The notes below the pieces were generated by a model, which was not told where the DNA came from, did not search any database, and saw nothing but the letters and a program-made list of their open reading frames with translations. Both the position numbers and the translations under genes were made by a program. From Acidobacteriota bacterium (GTDB taxonomy: Bacteria; Acidobacteriota; Thermoanaerobaculia; UBA5066; Gp7-AA6), in assembly GCA_027307335.1 (NCBI GenBank), contig DAHUXD010000044.1, forward strand, positions 153,831-217,830: 64,000 nt of DNA. Direction: 5' to 3'. Below are positions 52,408 to 64,000 of the stretch, piece after piece; the stretch's first letter is position 1; the number at the start of each line of letters is the position of its first letter.

Positions 52408-53466
52408 ATGAAGATGCCGCGCCCTCTCCTCGCCCTGCTCGTCCCGCTTCTCGCCGCCGCGCGCGCGGGCGCACAGACGCCCTCGCCCTTCGACGCCGTC
52501 GACGCCGCGATTCGCGCCGGCGACTTCAAGAAGATCACGAGCGTCCTCGTGGCGCGCGACGGGAAGATTCTCCACGAGGCCTACTTCAACGGCGCGGACG
52601 CCGCGACGCTCCACAACACGCGCTCGTGCACCAAGACGATCACCGGCGCGCTGATCGGCATCGCGATCGACCGGAAGCTCGTTCCCGGCGTCGCGACGCC
52701 CGTTCTCCCGTACTTCGCGGACCGCCAGCCTCTCCAGAATCCCGATCCGCGCAAGGCGAAAATCACGATCGAGGACTTCCTCACCATGAGCTCGCTCCTC
52801 GAGTGCGACGACTGGAACGACATGTCGCGGGGCAACGAGGAGCGCATGTACCTGATCGAGGACTGGGTGAAGTTCACGCTGGATCTGCCGATCCGCGGAT
52901 TTCCCGCGTGGACGAAGAAGCCGGCCGACTCGCCCTACGGCCGGAGCTTCAGCTACTGCACGGCCGGCGTGACGACGCTCGGAGCGCTCCTCGAGCGCGC
53001 CACGAAGAGGCCCGTTCCGCATTTCGCGAAGGAGGCGCTCTTCGATCCGATCGGCGCCGGCAGGGTCGAGTGGCAGTTCACCCCGCTCGGCACCGCGATG
53101 ACGGGCGGAGGGCTCGGCCTGACCAGCCGGGACCTCTTCCGGTTCGCCGAGCTGTACCGCAACGGCGGCTCCTGGAACGGGAAGCGCGTCGTCCCCGCGG
53201 AATGGGTCGCCCGGTCGATCGCGCCCCACGCGCGCATCGACGACGACACCGAGTACGGGTACCTCTGGTGGCTGAAGACGTACAGGTCCGGCGACTCCAC
53301 CTATCGTTCGTACTTCATGTCCGGCACCGGCGGCAACCACGTGCACGTCTTCCCGGATCAGAACCTCGTGGTCGTGATCACGACGACGAACTACCGCGAG
53401 CGCGGCCCCCATGAGATCACGGACCGGCTCCTGACGGAGAAAGTGCTGCCGGCCATACAGAGATAG
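52408..53466 (+). CDS. Exported serine beta-lactamase-fold hydrolase
   Basis: 352 residues with a signal peptide (LALLVPLLAAARAGAQ). The class C/penicillin-binding-protein fold is shown by S73-x-x-K76 (RSCTKTITG), the active-site nucleophile and base. The second motif, normally Y-x-N, is Y183-C-T185 (FSYCTAGVTTLG), and the third reads GTGGNHVHVF in place of (K/H)TG. TMSSLLECDDWNDMSRG and YGYLWWLKTY are family-typical. It is likely an esterase or D-amino-peptidase-like enzyme rather than an antibiotic-hydrolysing lactamase. It is divergent from the Lrp gene and is followed by a palindromic repeat shared with metH's end. Confidence 0.85.
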   Translation: MKMPRPLLALLVPLLAAARAGAQTPSPFDAVDAAIRAGDFKKITSVLVARDGKILHEAYFNGADAATLHNTRSCTKTITGALIGIAIDRKLVPGVATPVLPYFADRQPLQNPDPRKAKITIEDFLTMSSLLECDDWNDMSRGNEERMYLIEDWVKFTLDLPIRGFPAWTKKPADSPYGRSFSYCTAGVTTLGALLERATKRPVPHFAKEALFDPIGAGRVEWQFTPLGTAMTGGGLGLTSRDLFRFAELYRNGGSWNGKRVVPAEWVARSIAPHARIDDDTEYGYLWWLKTYRSGDSTYRSYFMSGTGGNHVHVFPDQNLVVVITTTNYRERGPHEITDRLLTEKVLPAIQR

Positions 53467-53470
53467 CCAC

Positions 53471-53509
53471 CCCTCTCCCGGCGGGAGAGGGGGTAGGGGT
53501 GAGGGGCGA
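53471..53509. repeat. Palindromic repeat, family B copy 1
   Basis: A perfect 9-bp stem CCCTCTCCC/GGGAGAGGG (53471-53479, 53483-53491) followed by a GGTAGGGGTGAGGGGCGA tail. It sits between the convergent beta-lactamase-like and metH genes. The same stem and tail occur at 58489-58525. Confidence 0.8.
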
Positions 53510-53520
53510 TCGTTTCGCCT

Positions 53521-56982
<3,462 letters not shown>

Positions 56983-56992
56983 GGAACCCGCA

Positions 56993-56998
56993 ATTATG
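56993..56998 (-). promoter_or_regulatory. Putative -10 box (CATAAT) of metH
   Basis: CATAAT on the minus strand lies 10 nt before the metH ATG, again with no Shine-Dalgarno. No cobalamin riboswitch or SAM riboswitch could be recognised in the 139-bp gap. Confidence 0.35.
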
Positions 56999-57105
56999 CA
57001 CCCCGCGGCGAGGAAACGCCGCGCCGGAAGCGGGGCCGAACGGCGTGAGGGCCCGCCTCCGGAAAGAGTCGCCTCCGCCTCGAACGGGATTCGCGGGGCG
57101 TTTGC

Positions 57106-57111
57106 TATCCT
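57106..57111 (+). promoter_or_regulatory. Putative -10 box (TATCCT) of the FAD/NAD-binding gene
   Basis: TATCCT, preceded by TGC, lies 10 nt before the ATG at 57122; the spacer is C/G only and has no ribosome site. Confidence 0.35.
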
Positions 57112-57121
57112 CCCCGCGCGC

Positions 57122-58531
57122 ATGAGCCGCCTCCCCACCATCGTCGTGATCGGCGGCGGCTTCAGTGGAGCGGCCGTCGCCGCGCAGCTCCTGCGCCGCG
57201 GGCGCCCGGCGCGCATCGTTCTCGTCAACCGATTCGGGCCGATCGGCCGCGGCGTCGCGTACGGCACCGCGCTCGAGGCCCACCGCCTGAACGTTCCCGC
57301 GGGCGCGATGAGCGCGCTTCCCGACGACGCGGACCACTTCGTCCGCTGGGCGCGCACGCGCCACGACGCCATCCGGCCGGAGAGCTTCGTCAGCCGGCGC
57401 CTCTACGGCGAGTACCTCGAAAGCCTGCTCCGCGAGGCGGAGCAGCACGCCGTGCGCGGCGCGCGCCTCGAGCGGCTCGTCGCCGTCGCCCGCGACGTCG
57501 AGCCGCGGGTCGGAGGCGGCGCGGAGGTCGTCTTCGCGGGAGCGCGCCTGCCGGCCGACCGCGTGGTCCTCGCGCTCGGCAACTACTCGCCCGCGAATCC
57601 GCCGGCGGTCGGCGCGGAGTTCTACGACAGCGACCGGTACGTGAGCGATCCGTGGATCCGCGGCTCGCTCGACGCGATCCGCCCGGGCGAGTCGGTCCTG
57701 CTTCTCGGCACCGGACTGACGACGATCGACATCGCGCTCGACCTCGCCGCCCGCGGCGTGCGGCTTCCGATCTTCGCGGTGTCGCGGCACGGCCTCCTGC
57801 CCCGCGCGCACGCGATCCGCTCCCCCCGCCTTTCCGCGGAGGCGCTGCCCCCCGGGCTCGACGGGCCGCCCCGCACGGTCGCGCGCTACGTCCGCTCGAT
57901 TCGCCGGCACGCGCGGGCGCACGCCCGCGAAGGCGGCGACTGGCGCGACGTGGTCGCGGCGCTCCGGGCGCGCACGCCCGAGCTGTGGTCGGGCCTGACG
58001 CAGACCGAGCGCGCGCGGTTCCTCCGCCACGTGCGGCCGTGGTGGGACGTGCACCGCCATCGCGCACCGCCGGAGACCGCGAACGCCGTGGAGAAGATGC
58101 TCGTCTCGGGCGACCTCTCGGTGCGGGCCGCGCGAATCCTCGGTTACCGCCCCGTCGCCGGCGAGATCGAGGTGACGCTGCGTCCGCGCGGGGCGACGGA
58201 GTCGGTGCGCATCCACGTCCAGCGCGTCGTCAACGCGACCGGGCCCTCGACCGATGTCCGCCGGATCGGCGACCCGCTCCTCGATGCGCTGCTCGCGCGC
58301 GGCCTGCTCCGGCCGGATCCGCTCGCCCTCGGTCTCGAGACGGCGTCCGACCTCGCCCTGCTCGACGCCGAGGGTCGGCCGTCGCGCTGGCTCTATCTCG
58401 TCGGACCGCTGCTGAAGGCGGGCTACTGGGAGGCGACGGCGGTCCCGGAGCTGCGCGCGCACGCCGCCCGGCTCGCGGAGACCCTTCTCCCTCTCCCTCC
58501 GGGAGAGGGCCGGGGTGAGGGGCGAGACTAA
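57122..58531 (+). CDS. FAD/NAD(P)-binding oxidoreductase-like protein (NAD_binding_9 family)
   Basis: 469 residues. The N-terminal dinucleotide fold TIVVIGGGFSGAAVAAQLLR is followed by the family phrases GPIGRGVAYGTALEAHRLNV and AGAMSALPDDADHFVRWAR. A second nucleotide site appears at SVLLLGTGLTTIDIALDLAA, then RVVNATGPSTDVRRI and LYLVGPLLKAGYWEATAVPE. Proteins of this group are annotated as hydroxyacylglutathione- or lysine-hydroxylase-like oxidoreductases, but the reaction is not established. The last 16 residues (LLPLPPGEGRGEGRD region) are encoded by a family B palindromic repeat, so the C-terminus was extended by the repeat. The stop interlocks with the convergent kinase gene (CTAA). Confidence 0.85.
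   Translation: MSRLPTIVVIGGGFSGAAVAAQLLRRGRPARIVLVNRFGPIGRGVAYGTALEAHRLNVPAGAMSALPDDADHFVRWARTRHDAIRPESFVSRRLYGEYLESLLREAEQHAVRGARLERLVAVARDVEPRVGGGAEVVFAGARLPADRVVLALGNYSPANPPAVGAEFYDSDRYVSDPWIRGSLDAIRPGESVLLLGTGLTTIDIALDLAARGVRLPIFAVSRHGLLPRAHAIRSPRLSAEALPPGLDGPPRTVARYVRSIRRHARAHAREGGDWRDVVAALRARTPELWSGLTQTERARFLRHVRPWWDVHRHRAPPETANAVEKMLVSGDLSVRAARILGYRPVAGEIEVTLRPRGATESVRIHVQRVVNATGPSTDVRRIGDPLLDALLARGLLRPDPLALGLETASDLALLDAEGRPSRWLYLVGPLLKAGYWEATAVPELRAHAARLAETLLPLPPGEGRGEGRD
58489..58525. repeat. Palindromic repeat, family B copy 2 (inside the 3' end of a gene)
   Basis: The 9-bp stem CCCTCTCCC/GGGAGAGGG (58489-58497, 58501-58509) is followed by CCGGGGTGAGGGGCGA. It lies at the convergent ends of the FAD/NAD-binding and TPR-kinase genes and codes for the tail of the former. 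Confidence 0.8.
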
Positions 58532-60858
58532 GCCGACGCCGGTTCCTCCAGCGCCCTCGCCTCGCCGGACCCCGCCTGCCGCGCCCGCGCGAACCACTCC
58601 TTCGCGCGATCCGGACGCTCGACCGCCGCCGCCGCGCGCGCGAGCTCGAGCAGCGAGACGTCGTCGGTGCACGTCCACAGCGCCGAGAAGTCGTGGCCGC
58701 GCCGCGCCGAAAAGAGGCTCTCCGCCTCGTCCAGCGGGGCGCCGCCCTCGCCGGCCCGCGCGAGCCCCGCGAGCGCCTGGACGAGGAGCTGCCCGCCGCC
58801 GAGCCCGCGCGGGCGGCCGCGCAGGTGCGCCACCGCCTGGCCGAACGCGGCGCGCGCCGCCGCCCCGTCCGACTGAGAGAGGGCCGTGCGGCCGAGGCCG
58901 CAGAGACAGATCGCCCGGAAGGAATCGCGATACATGTTGTCGGAGCGCTCGACGGCGTCGAGTCCCTCGAGGCAACGGCGCCGCGCGTTCTCCAGATCTC
59001 CCGCACGCCGCAGGCCCTCGCCGAGATAGCCGCTCGCGCCGACCGTCGCGTGCGGCCCGCCGAGCCGCTCGAGAGAGACGGCCTTCTCGAAGCACCAGAG
59101 CCCCTCGGCCGCCGACCCCGTCTCGACGAGCGCCCAGCCGAGCCCCATCCAGGCCCAGCCGTGGCGGGCATCCGCCTCCACGGCGCGGCGGTAGTGCGGG
59201 ATCGCCTCGGCGCTCCGACCGGAGAACGCGAGCGCGCAGCCGGCGAAGTAGTGGCCGTACGGGTTCGCCGGCTCGAGCTCCGCCGCCCGCAGCTGCTGCT
59301 CGATCGACTCGTCAAAACGCTCCTGCCGCATCAGCGCGTAGCCGAGCCACACGCGGGGCTCTCCCATGTCGGGGTCGGCCGCGATGGCGCGCCGCGCGTA
59401 TCCCGAGGCGGCCTCGAGCTCCGCGGGGTCCGTCAGAAAGGTGAAGCGCATCGCGTGCACGGCCGCGAGCCCGGAGAGCGCGGGCGCGTACGCGGGGTCC
59501 GCGCCGATCGCCTCCTCGTAAGCCCGACGCGCTTCGTCGAAGGAGCCCTTTTCGAGCCGCAGGAAGAAGCGGCGGCCGCGGGCGTGACGCTCGAAGGCGT
59601 CGATGCGCGGGCGCGCCGGGGGCGCGGGAAGCATCGCGCCATCCTTCGCGAGGCGCGCGACCGCCGACGCCGAGAGCCGGTCCTGGATCGCAAAGAGGTC
59701 GTCGAGGACGCCGTCGACTTTCTCGGACGCGACCGTTTCGCCGGTCGCGACCTCCGCCAGACGCGAGGTCACGCGCAGCCTCGGGCCGACCCGCTGGTAG
59801 CCCCCCGAGAGAACCCACCGGCAAGCGAGCAGCCGTCCGACCTGCAGGGCGTCGCCGCCGCGCGCCCGCGCCCCCACCACGCGGCCGCGCGGCACGACGG
59901 TCAGCCCTTCCACGCGCGCGAGGTCGGCGGCGAGACTCTCGGCGATGCCGCTGCCGATCCAGTCGTCGTCCGGGTTGCGCGAGAGATTGTCGAAGTCGAC
60001 CACGGCGAGGGTGTCAGGCAGCGCCGCGACGAACTCGCCCGAGGCGGCCGCGCGGAGGTCCGCGAGGAACGCGGAAGCCGACGGTGGGCGGCGCGCCGCC
60101 TCCTTCGCGAGCGCTCGAGAGAGGACGGCGCCGATCTCGGGCGGCAGGTTCTCGGCGGCCGGGGGGTCGGCGGAGAGGATCGCCGCGATCCGCTCGGTCG
60201 CGCTCGATCCCGGGAACGCCGGCCGGCCCGTGGCGGCCTCGAGCAGGACCGCGGCGAGCGAGAAGAGATCGGAGCGCTCGTCGAGGGGCTCGCCCTTCAG
60301 CTGCTCGGGCGACATGTACCCGAGCGTTCCGATCACCGCTCCCGCCTCGGTCAGCGCGGTCGCGGTGGCGGACTCGCTCTCGGCGTCTCCGGTTTCGACG
60401 AGGCGCGCGATGCCGAAGTCGAGGAGCTTCGCGAGCTCGTCGCCGGTGAGCATCACGTTCTCGGGCTTGATGTCGCGGTGGAGAACGCCCGCGGCGTGCG
60501 CATGGCCGAGCGCCTCGAGGAGGCAGCCCGCGACGACGAGCGTCTGCGGCACCGTGAGCGGGCCTCTGCGGAGCCGGTCCCGCAGCGTCTCGCCGGCCAC
60601 GAACTCCATCGCGAGGAAGGCGACGCCGTCGACGTCGCCGGCCTCGTAGAACGTCGCGATCGCGGGGTGCTGCAGCCGCGCGCACGCCTCGGCCTCGCGC
60701 ACGAGCCGCGCACGGAGCTCGCCCGAGAGCGGCTGCGCGATGACCTTGATCGCCGCCGGCCGTCCGAGCGCGAGGTCGCGCGCGAGATAGACCTCCCCCA
60801 TGCCCCCGGCGCCGAGGCGTTTCTCGACGAGGTAGTGCGAGAGCGTCTGTCCGATCAC
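58528..60858 (-). CDS. Ser/Thr protein kinase with TolB-like and TPR domains
   Basis: 776 residues from GTG at 60858, chosen because IGQTLSHYLVEKRLGAGGMG is the family's usual beginning. The ATG at 60894 would collide with the divergent kinase start. The kinase domain (1-270) is complete: glycine loop [14 protein letters not shown]38 in AAIKV, HRDIKPEN (127-134), DFGIA (147-151). A TolB/FlgO-like segment follows (LAVVDFDNLSRNPDDDWIGS, LACRWVLSGGYQRVGPRLRV; about 280-400), then TPR repeats (ARRAYEEAIGADPAYAPALS, YGHYFAGCALAFSGRSAEAI) to about 700. There is no membrane helix, so it is cytosolic. It probably phosphorylates partners docked on the TPRs. Confidence 0.92.
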   Translation of the reverse strand: MIGQTLSHYLVEKRLGAGGMGEVYLARDLALGRPAAIKVIAQPLSGELRARLVREAEACARLQHPAIATFYEAGDVDGVAFLAMEFVAGETLRDRLRRGPLTVPQTLVVAGCLLEALGHAHAAGVLHRDIKPENVMLTGDELAKLLDFGIARLVETGDAESESATATALTEAGAVIGTLGYMSPEQLKGEPLDERSDLFSLAAVLLEAATGRPAFPGSSATERIAAILSADPPAAENLPPEIGAVLSRALAKEAARRPPSASAFLADLRAAASGEFVAALPDTLAVVDFDNLSRNPDDDWIGSGIAESLAADLARVEGLTVVPRGRVVGARARGGDALQVGRLLACRWVLSGGYQRVGPRLRVTSRLAEVATGETVASEKVDGVLDDLFAIQDRLSASAVARLAKDGAMLPAPPARPRIDAFERHARGRRFFLRLEKGSFDEARRAYEEAIGADPAYAPALSGLAAVHAMRFTFLTDPAELEAASGYARRAIAADPDMGEPRVWLGYALMRQERFDESIEQQLRAAELEPANPYGHYFAGCALAFSGRSAEAIPHYRRAVEADARHGWAWMGLGWALVETGSAAEGLWCFEKAVSLERLGGPHATVGASGYLGEGLRRAGDLENARRRCLEGLDAVERSDNMYRDSFRAICLCGLGRTALSQSDGAAARAAFGQAVAHLRGRPRGLGGGQLLVQALAGLARAGEGGAPLDEAESLFSARRGHDFSALWTCTDDVSLLELARAAAAVERPDRAKEWFARARQAGSGEARALEEPASA

Positions 60859-60874
60859 GCGTGCCGCCGCGACA

Positions 60875-60880
60875 TAGAAT
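60875..60880 (+). promoter_or_regulatory. Putative -10 box (TAGAAT) of the PD40 kinase gene
   Basis: TAGAAT lies 12 nt before the ATG at 60893, in the short region between divergent kinase genes. Confidence 0.35.
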
Positions 60881-60892
60881 TCCACGATTCGC

Positions 60893-63481
60893 ATGGCGAC
60901 GTCGCCCGGCTCTCGCCTCGGCCCTTACGAGATCCTCGCGCCGCTCGGCGCGGGCGGCATGGGAGAGGTGTATCGGGCGAGGGACGCGAAGCTCGGGCGC
61001 GAGATCGCGATCAAGGTGCTGCCCGCCTCGGTCGGCGACGACTCGCAGCGCCGGCAGCGGTTCGAGCAGGAGGCCCGCTCGGCCTCCGCCCTCAATCACC
61101 CGAACATCCTGACGATTTACGACATCGGCGAGGCCGACGGCGCCCTCTACATCGCCATGGAGCTCGTCGAGGGAAAGACCCTGCGCGAGCTCGTCGCCTC
61201 GGGCGAGCCCCTGCCGACCCGGCGCCTCCTCGACCTCGGTGTCCAGGTCGCCGAGGGTCTGGCCAAGGCGCACTCGGCCGGCATCGTCCACCGCGACCTG
61301 AAGCCCGAGAACCTGATGGTCTCGAAGGACGGCTACGTCAAGATCCTCGACTTCGGCCTGGCGAAGCTGACCGAGACGCCGGCCTCGTCCGACGCCTCCG
61401 TGCTGCCGACCGCGGTGGCGGCGCCGACCGAGCCGGGCACCGTGATGGGCACGGCCGGGTACATGTCGCCCGAGCAGGCGAGCGGCCAGCCGGTCGACTA
61501 CCGCTCGGATCAGTTCTCGCTCGGCGCGATCCTCTACGAGATGGCGACGGGCAAGCGCGCCTTCCAGAGAAAGACGGGCGCGGAGACCTTGACCGCGATC
61601 ATCCGCGAGGAGCCCGAACCCCTGTCTCAGGCTGCGCCCAAGGCTCCCGCTCCGGTGCGGTGGATCGTCGAGCGGCTGCTCGCCAAGGACCCGGAGGAGC
61701 GCTACGCCTCGACCAAAGACCTCGCCAGAGACTTGAAGAGCGTCCGCGACCATCTGACCGAAACAGCCGTCTCCGGTACGCTCGAAGCGGCAGGGCCCGC
61801 GAAGGTGCGCCGACGGGGATGGCTCGCACCCGCCACACTCGCCTTCCTCGCCGGAGCGGCGGTGGCGGTCCTGGCCGCGAAGAAGCTGGACGTCTTCGCC
61901 TCACCCCTCCCCCGTTTTCAACGTCTCACGTTCCGCCGCGGAATGATCATTTCCTCCCGCTTCGCTCCCGACGGAAAGTCGGTCCTCTACGGAGCGACCT
62001 GGGACGGAGGCCCGGTCGAGATCTACACGACGCGATCGGAGAGCCCCGAGTCGAAATCCCTCGGCCTTCCGTCGGCGAACCTGCTCTCGGTCTCACGCGG
62101 CGGGGAGCTCGCGATCTCGCTCGGCTGGCGATATGACATCGGTTGGGAAGGAATCGGAACGCTGGCGCGTGTTCCGCTCTCCGGCGGCGCGCCGCGGGAG
62201 CTCATGGAGTCGGTCGACGACGCGGATTGGTCTCCGGACGGGCAGCAGCTCGCCGTGATCCACCGCGTCGGCGACCTCGCGCGCCTCGAATACCCGATCG
62301 GCACCGTTCTCGAGGAGTTTTCGGGCTGGCTGAGCCATCCGCGCCTCTCGCCGGACGGCCGCGCGATCGCCTACGTGGAGCATCCGGAGCGCGGCGACAA
62401 CGCGGGGCGGCTCGTCCTGCTCGACCTCGCGAGCCGGAAGAAGAAGACCATCGGGCCGACCTTCGGCGGGTTCGCGTCGTTCGCCTGGATCACGCCCGAC
62501 CGGCTGATCGCGGGAGGCGGCAACGGCATCCTCCTGAACGTCTCGCGGTCCGGCGAGACGAACCCCTCGTTCGCCGTCGCCGGAGGCTTCCTTCCGGAGG
62601 ACGTTTCGGCCGACGGCGCTCTGCTCGCCCGGCGTTCCAACTGGAGACGCGAGATGGTGGGCGTCACGGCGGGAGGCCGCGAGCGCAACCTGACGTGGCT
62701 CGACTGGTCCTGGCCCACCTCGTTGTCGGAGGACGGCCAGATGCTCCTCTTCGACGAGCAATCCCTCGGCCGCGAGAATTACCTCTGCTACATTCGCAGG
62801 ACCGACGGCTCGCCGGCCGTCCTCCTCGGCAAGGCCAAGGGGTTCAGCCTCTCCGCCGACGGACGCTCCGCATTGACGACCAACCCCACGGCCGATCAGC
62901 TGACCATCATTCCGACGGGCGCCGGCACGCCGAAAGAACTGCCGAAGGCGGGCCTGATCTACCAGTGGGGAGAGTTCTTCCGCAACGGCCGGCGGCTCCT
63001 TCTGTGGGCGAACGAGCCGGGTCATTCCAGCCGCCTCTACCTCCAGGACATCGAAGGCGGGAAGCCGCGGCCGCTCGGTCCCGAAGGCTACGGGTTCGGG
63101 GCCGGGAAATCGCTCAGCCCGGACGGCGCGACGGCGGTCGTCGTCGGGCCCGACAACAGGATCGCGACCCTTCCGATCGCCGGAGGCGAGCCACGGCCCG
63201 TTCCCGGCACCGTCGCCGGCGAAACGCCCCTGGCCTGGACCGCCGATGGCCGCGCGATCTACGTCGCCAGGCCGATCGGATCGCCGGCCAAGGTCGACGT
63301 CGTCGACGTCGCCACGGGAGCGCGGCGTCCCTGGAAAGAGCTCGTTCCGCCCGACCCGGCCGGGGTGCTCCAGGTCGGACCCGTTCTCATCACTCCCGAC
63401 GGCGCCTCGTGCGTCTACTCCTATCGGCGGGTGCTCGACGAGCTCAGCCTGGTCACGGGACTGAAGGACCTCCGGAAGTGA
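60893..63481 (+). CDS. Membrane Ser/Thr protein kinase with extracytoplasmic PD40/TolB propeller
   Basis: 862 residues. The kinase domain is full (10-285): [14 protein letters not shown]41, HRDLKPEN (133-140), DFGLAKL (153-159) and GTAGYMSPEQASG. A juxtamembrane stretch and one membrane helix (about 310-329, LAPATLAFLAGAAVAVLAAK) lead to a C-terminal propeller with PD40-like strands such as DADWSPDGQQLAVIHRVGD, HPRLSPDGRAIAYVEHPERG and KSLSPDGATAVVVGPDNRI. The sensor-outside, kinase-inside plan is common in acidobacterial genomes. The first 159 residues are about 89% identical to the truncated gene that follows. The start ATG at 60893 overlaps an ATG on the opposite strand in CATG. Confidence 0.93.
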   Translation: MATSPGSRLGPYEILAPLGAGGMGEVYRARDAKLGREIAIKVLPASVGDDSQRRQRFEQEARSASALNHPNILTIYDIGEADGALYIAMELVEGKTLRELVASGEPLPTRRLLDLGVQVAEGLAKAHSAGIVHRDLKPENLMVSKDGYVKILDFGLAKLTETPASSDASVLPTAVAAPTEPGTVMGTAGYMSPEQASGQPVDYRSDQFSLGAILYEMATGKRAFQRKTGAETLTAIIREEPEPLSQAAPKAPAPVRWIVERLLAKDPEERYASTKDLARDLKSVRDHLTETAVSGTLEAAGPAKVRRRGWLAPATLAFLAGAAVAVLAAKKLDVFASPLPRFQRLTFRRGMIISSRFAPDGKSVLYGATWDGGPVEIYTTRSESPESKSLGLPSANLLSVSRGGELAISLGWRYDIGWEGIGTLARVPLSGGAPRELMESVDDADWSPDGQQLAVIHRVGDLARLEYPIGTVLEEFSGWLSHPRLSPDGRAIAYVEHPERGDNAGRLVLLDLASRKKKTIGPTFGGFASFAWITPDRLIAGGGNGILLNVSRSGETNPSFAVAGGFLPEDVSADGALLARRSNWRREMVGVTAGGRERNLTWLDWSWPTSLSEDGQMLLFDEQSLGRENYLCYIRRTDGSPAVLLGKAKGFSLSADGRSALTTNPTADQLTIIPTGAGTPKELPKAGLIYQWGEFFRNGRRLLLWANEPGHSSRLYLQDIEGGKPRPLGPEGYGFGAGKSLSPDGATAVVVGPDNRIATLPIAGGEPRPVPGTVAGETPLAWTADGRAIYVARPIGSPAKVDVVDVATGARRPWKELVPPDPAGVLQVGPVLITPDGASCVYSYRRVLDELSLVTGLKDLRK

Positions 63482-63523
63482 CTCGAATTCGGAACGGCCC
63501 GCTTCGTCTCCCGGAGCGCTGAG

Positions 63524-64000
63524 GTGACCGCGAACCCCGGCTCCCGCCTCGGCCCCTACGACATCGTCGCGCCGCTCGGCGCGGGCGGGATGGGCGAGGT
63601 CTACCGGGCGAAGGATGCCAAGCTCGGGCGCGAGATCGCGCTCAAGGTGCTGCCCGAGACGGTCGCGGACGACCACGCGCGGCGGCAGCGCTTCGAGCAG
63701 GAGGCGCGTTCGGCGTCCGCTCTCAACCATCCCAACATCCTGACGATCTACGACATCGGGGAGGCGGAAGGCGCCCTCTACATCGCGATGGAGCTCGTGG
63801 ACGGCAGGACCGTCCGCGAGCTCGTCGCCTCCGGCGAGCCTCTGCCGACGAAGCGCCTCCTCGACCTCGGCGTTCAGATCGCGGAGGGACTCGCCAAGGC
63901 GCACTCGGCCGGCATCGTCCACCGGGACCTGAAGCCCGAGAACCTGATGGTCTCGAAGGACGGCTACGTCAAGATCCTCGACTTCGGCCTCGCGAAGCTG
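63524..64000 (+). CDS. Ser/Thr protein kinase, tandem paralogue (3' truncated by window edge)
   Basis: The first 159 codons, starting at GTG 63524. They align without gaps with the preceding kinase (18 differences in 159), and the last 40 or so residues, from [16 protein letters not shown] on, are identical. Glycine loop, K41, HRDLKPEN and DFGLAKL are all present, so the catalytic core is intact as far as it goes. The nucleotide sequence of the last 111 bases differs from the first copy at about three positions. It probably also carries a membrane helix and PD40 propeller beyond the window. Gap to the previous stop: 42 bp, so both may be on one transcript. Confidence 0.92.
   Translation, partial: MTANPGSRLGPYDIVAPLGAGGMGEVYRAKDAKLGREIALKVLPETVADDHARRQRFEQEARSASALNHPNILTIYDIGEAEGALYIAMELVDGRTVRELVASGEPLPTKRLLDLGVQIAEGLAKAHSAGIVHRDLKPENLMVSKDGYVKILDFGLAKL

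Noticed and set aside
53471..53509. Short spaced repeats taken as a possible CRISPR fragment
   Set aside because: Only one palindrome copy per locus, at gene ends, without regular spacers or cas genes.
56983..57121. Possible cobalamin or SAM riboswitch before metH
   Set aside because: The 139-bp gap is divergent and shared with another gene, and no B12-box or SAM-aptamer pairing could be recognised.

Overview
The window is a contiguous stretch of high-GC (roughly 70%) bacterial chromosome, densely packed with genes on both strands. I saw no rRNA or tRNA gene, prophage, CRISPR array or complete insertion sequence. A protein of the VWFA-related family that is typical of Acidobacteriota, several Asp-box propellers, PASTA-less Ser/Thr kinases with PD40 or TPR output domains, a secreted PIG-L protein and DUF4412-like and CsbD proteins all point to an acidobacterium-like lineage. 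This placement is inferred from gene content, not from a marker gene.

Layout. 1-6450: end of a glycosyltransferase 4 gene, a class V aminotransferase, an Asp-box protein, the VWFA-related protein and a diguanylate cyclase with a degenerate receiver. 6488-12433: ChbG/HpnK deacetylase, aroH-tyrA (chorismate to tyrosine), Dps, AmpG-like permease, M20 amidohydrolase and CsbD. 12478-17244: speA, a GluR0-like ligand-gated K+ channel, and an amtB-glnK ammonium operon. 17642-21028: a two-gene, apparently split copper amine oxidase-like locus and an M28 peptidase. 21029-21758 holds gene debris. 21759-32610: Asp-box protein, egtB-egtD (ergothioneine), an M49-like peptidase, an H1-like basic protein, a PIG-L protein, a DUF4412-like protein, a PIN/Phd toxin-antitoxin pair and an orphan Fe3+-type solute-binding lipoprotein. 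32745-44556: IPTL-CTERM-like surface protein, two tandem beta-helix proteins, a flippase-like protein coupled to a UPF0182 protein, and an ArsB-type permease. 44648-53466: small membrane proteins, an Fbp-type ABC transporter (ATPase plus fused permease), a SMP-30-like propeller, cyclase, DinB, EamA exporter with its Lrp regulator, and a serine beta-lactamase-fold protein. 53521-64000: cobalamin-dependent metH, an FAD/NAD-binding protein and three Ser/Thr kinases, the last two a recent tandem duplication cut by the window edge.

Genome-style signals recur. Many operons use 4-nt NTGA overlaps (ATGA, GTGA, TTGA and apparently CTGA). At least seven genes have a TAnnnT hexamer only 6-12 nt before the start codon and no Shine-Dalgarno, which suggests leaderless mRNAs. 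Two families of short palindromic repeats lie exclusively at convergent gene ends and in several cases supply the stop codon or C-terminal residues. The most unusual individual observations are the divergent and split copper amine oxidase, the glnK gene that seems to start with CTG inside a degenerate repeat arm and whose protein lacks the uridylylation tyrosine, and the amino-acid-receptor-like K+ channel translationally coupled to arginine decarboxylase.
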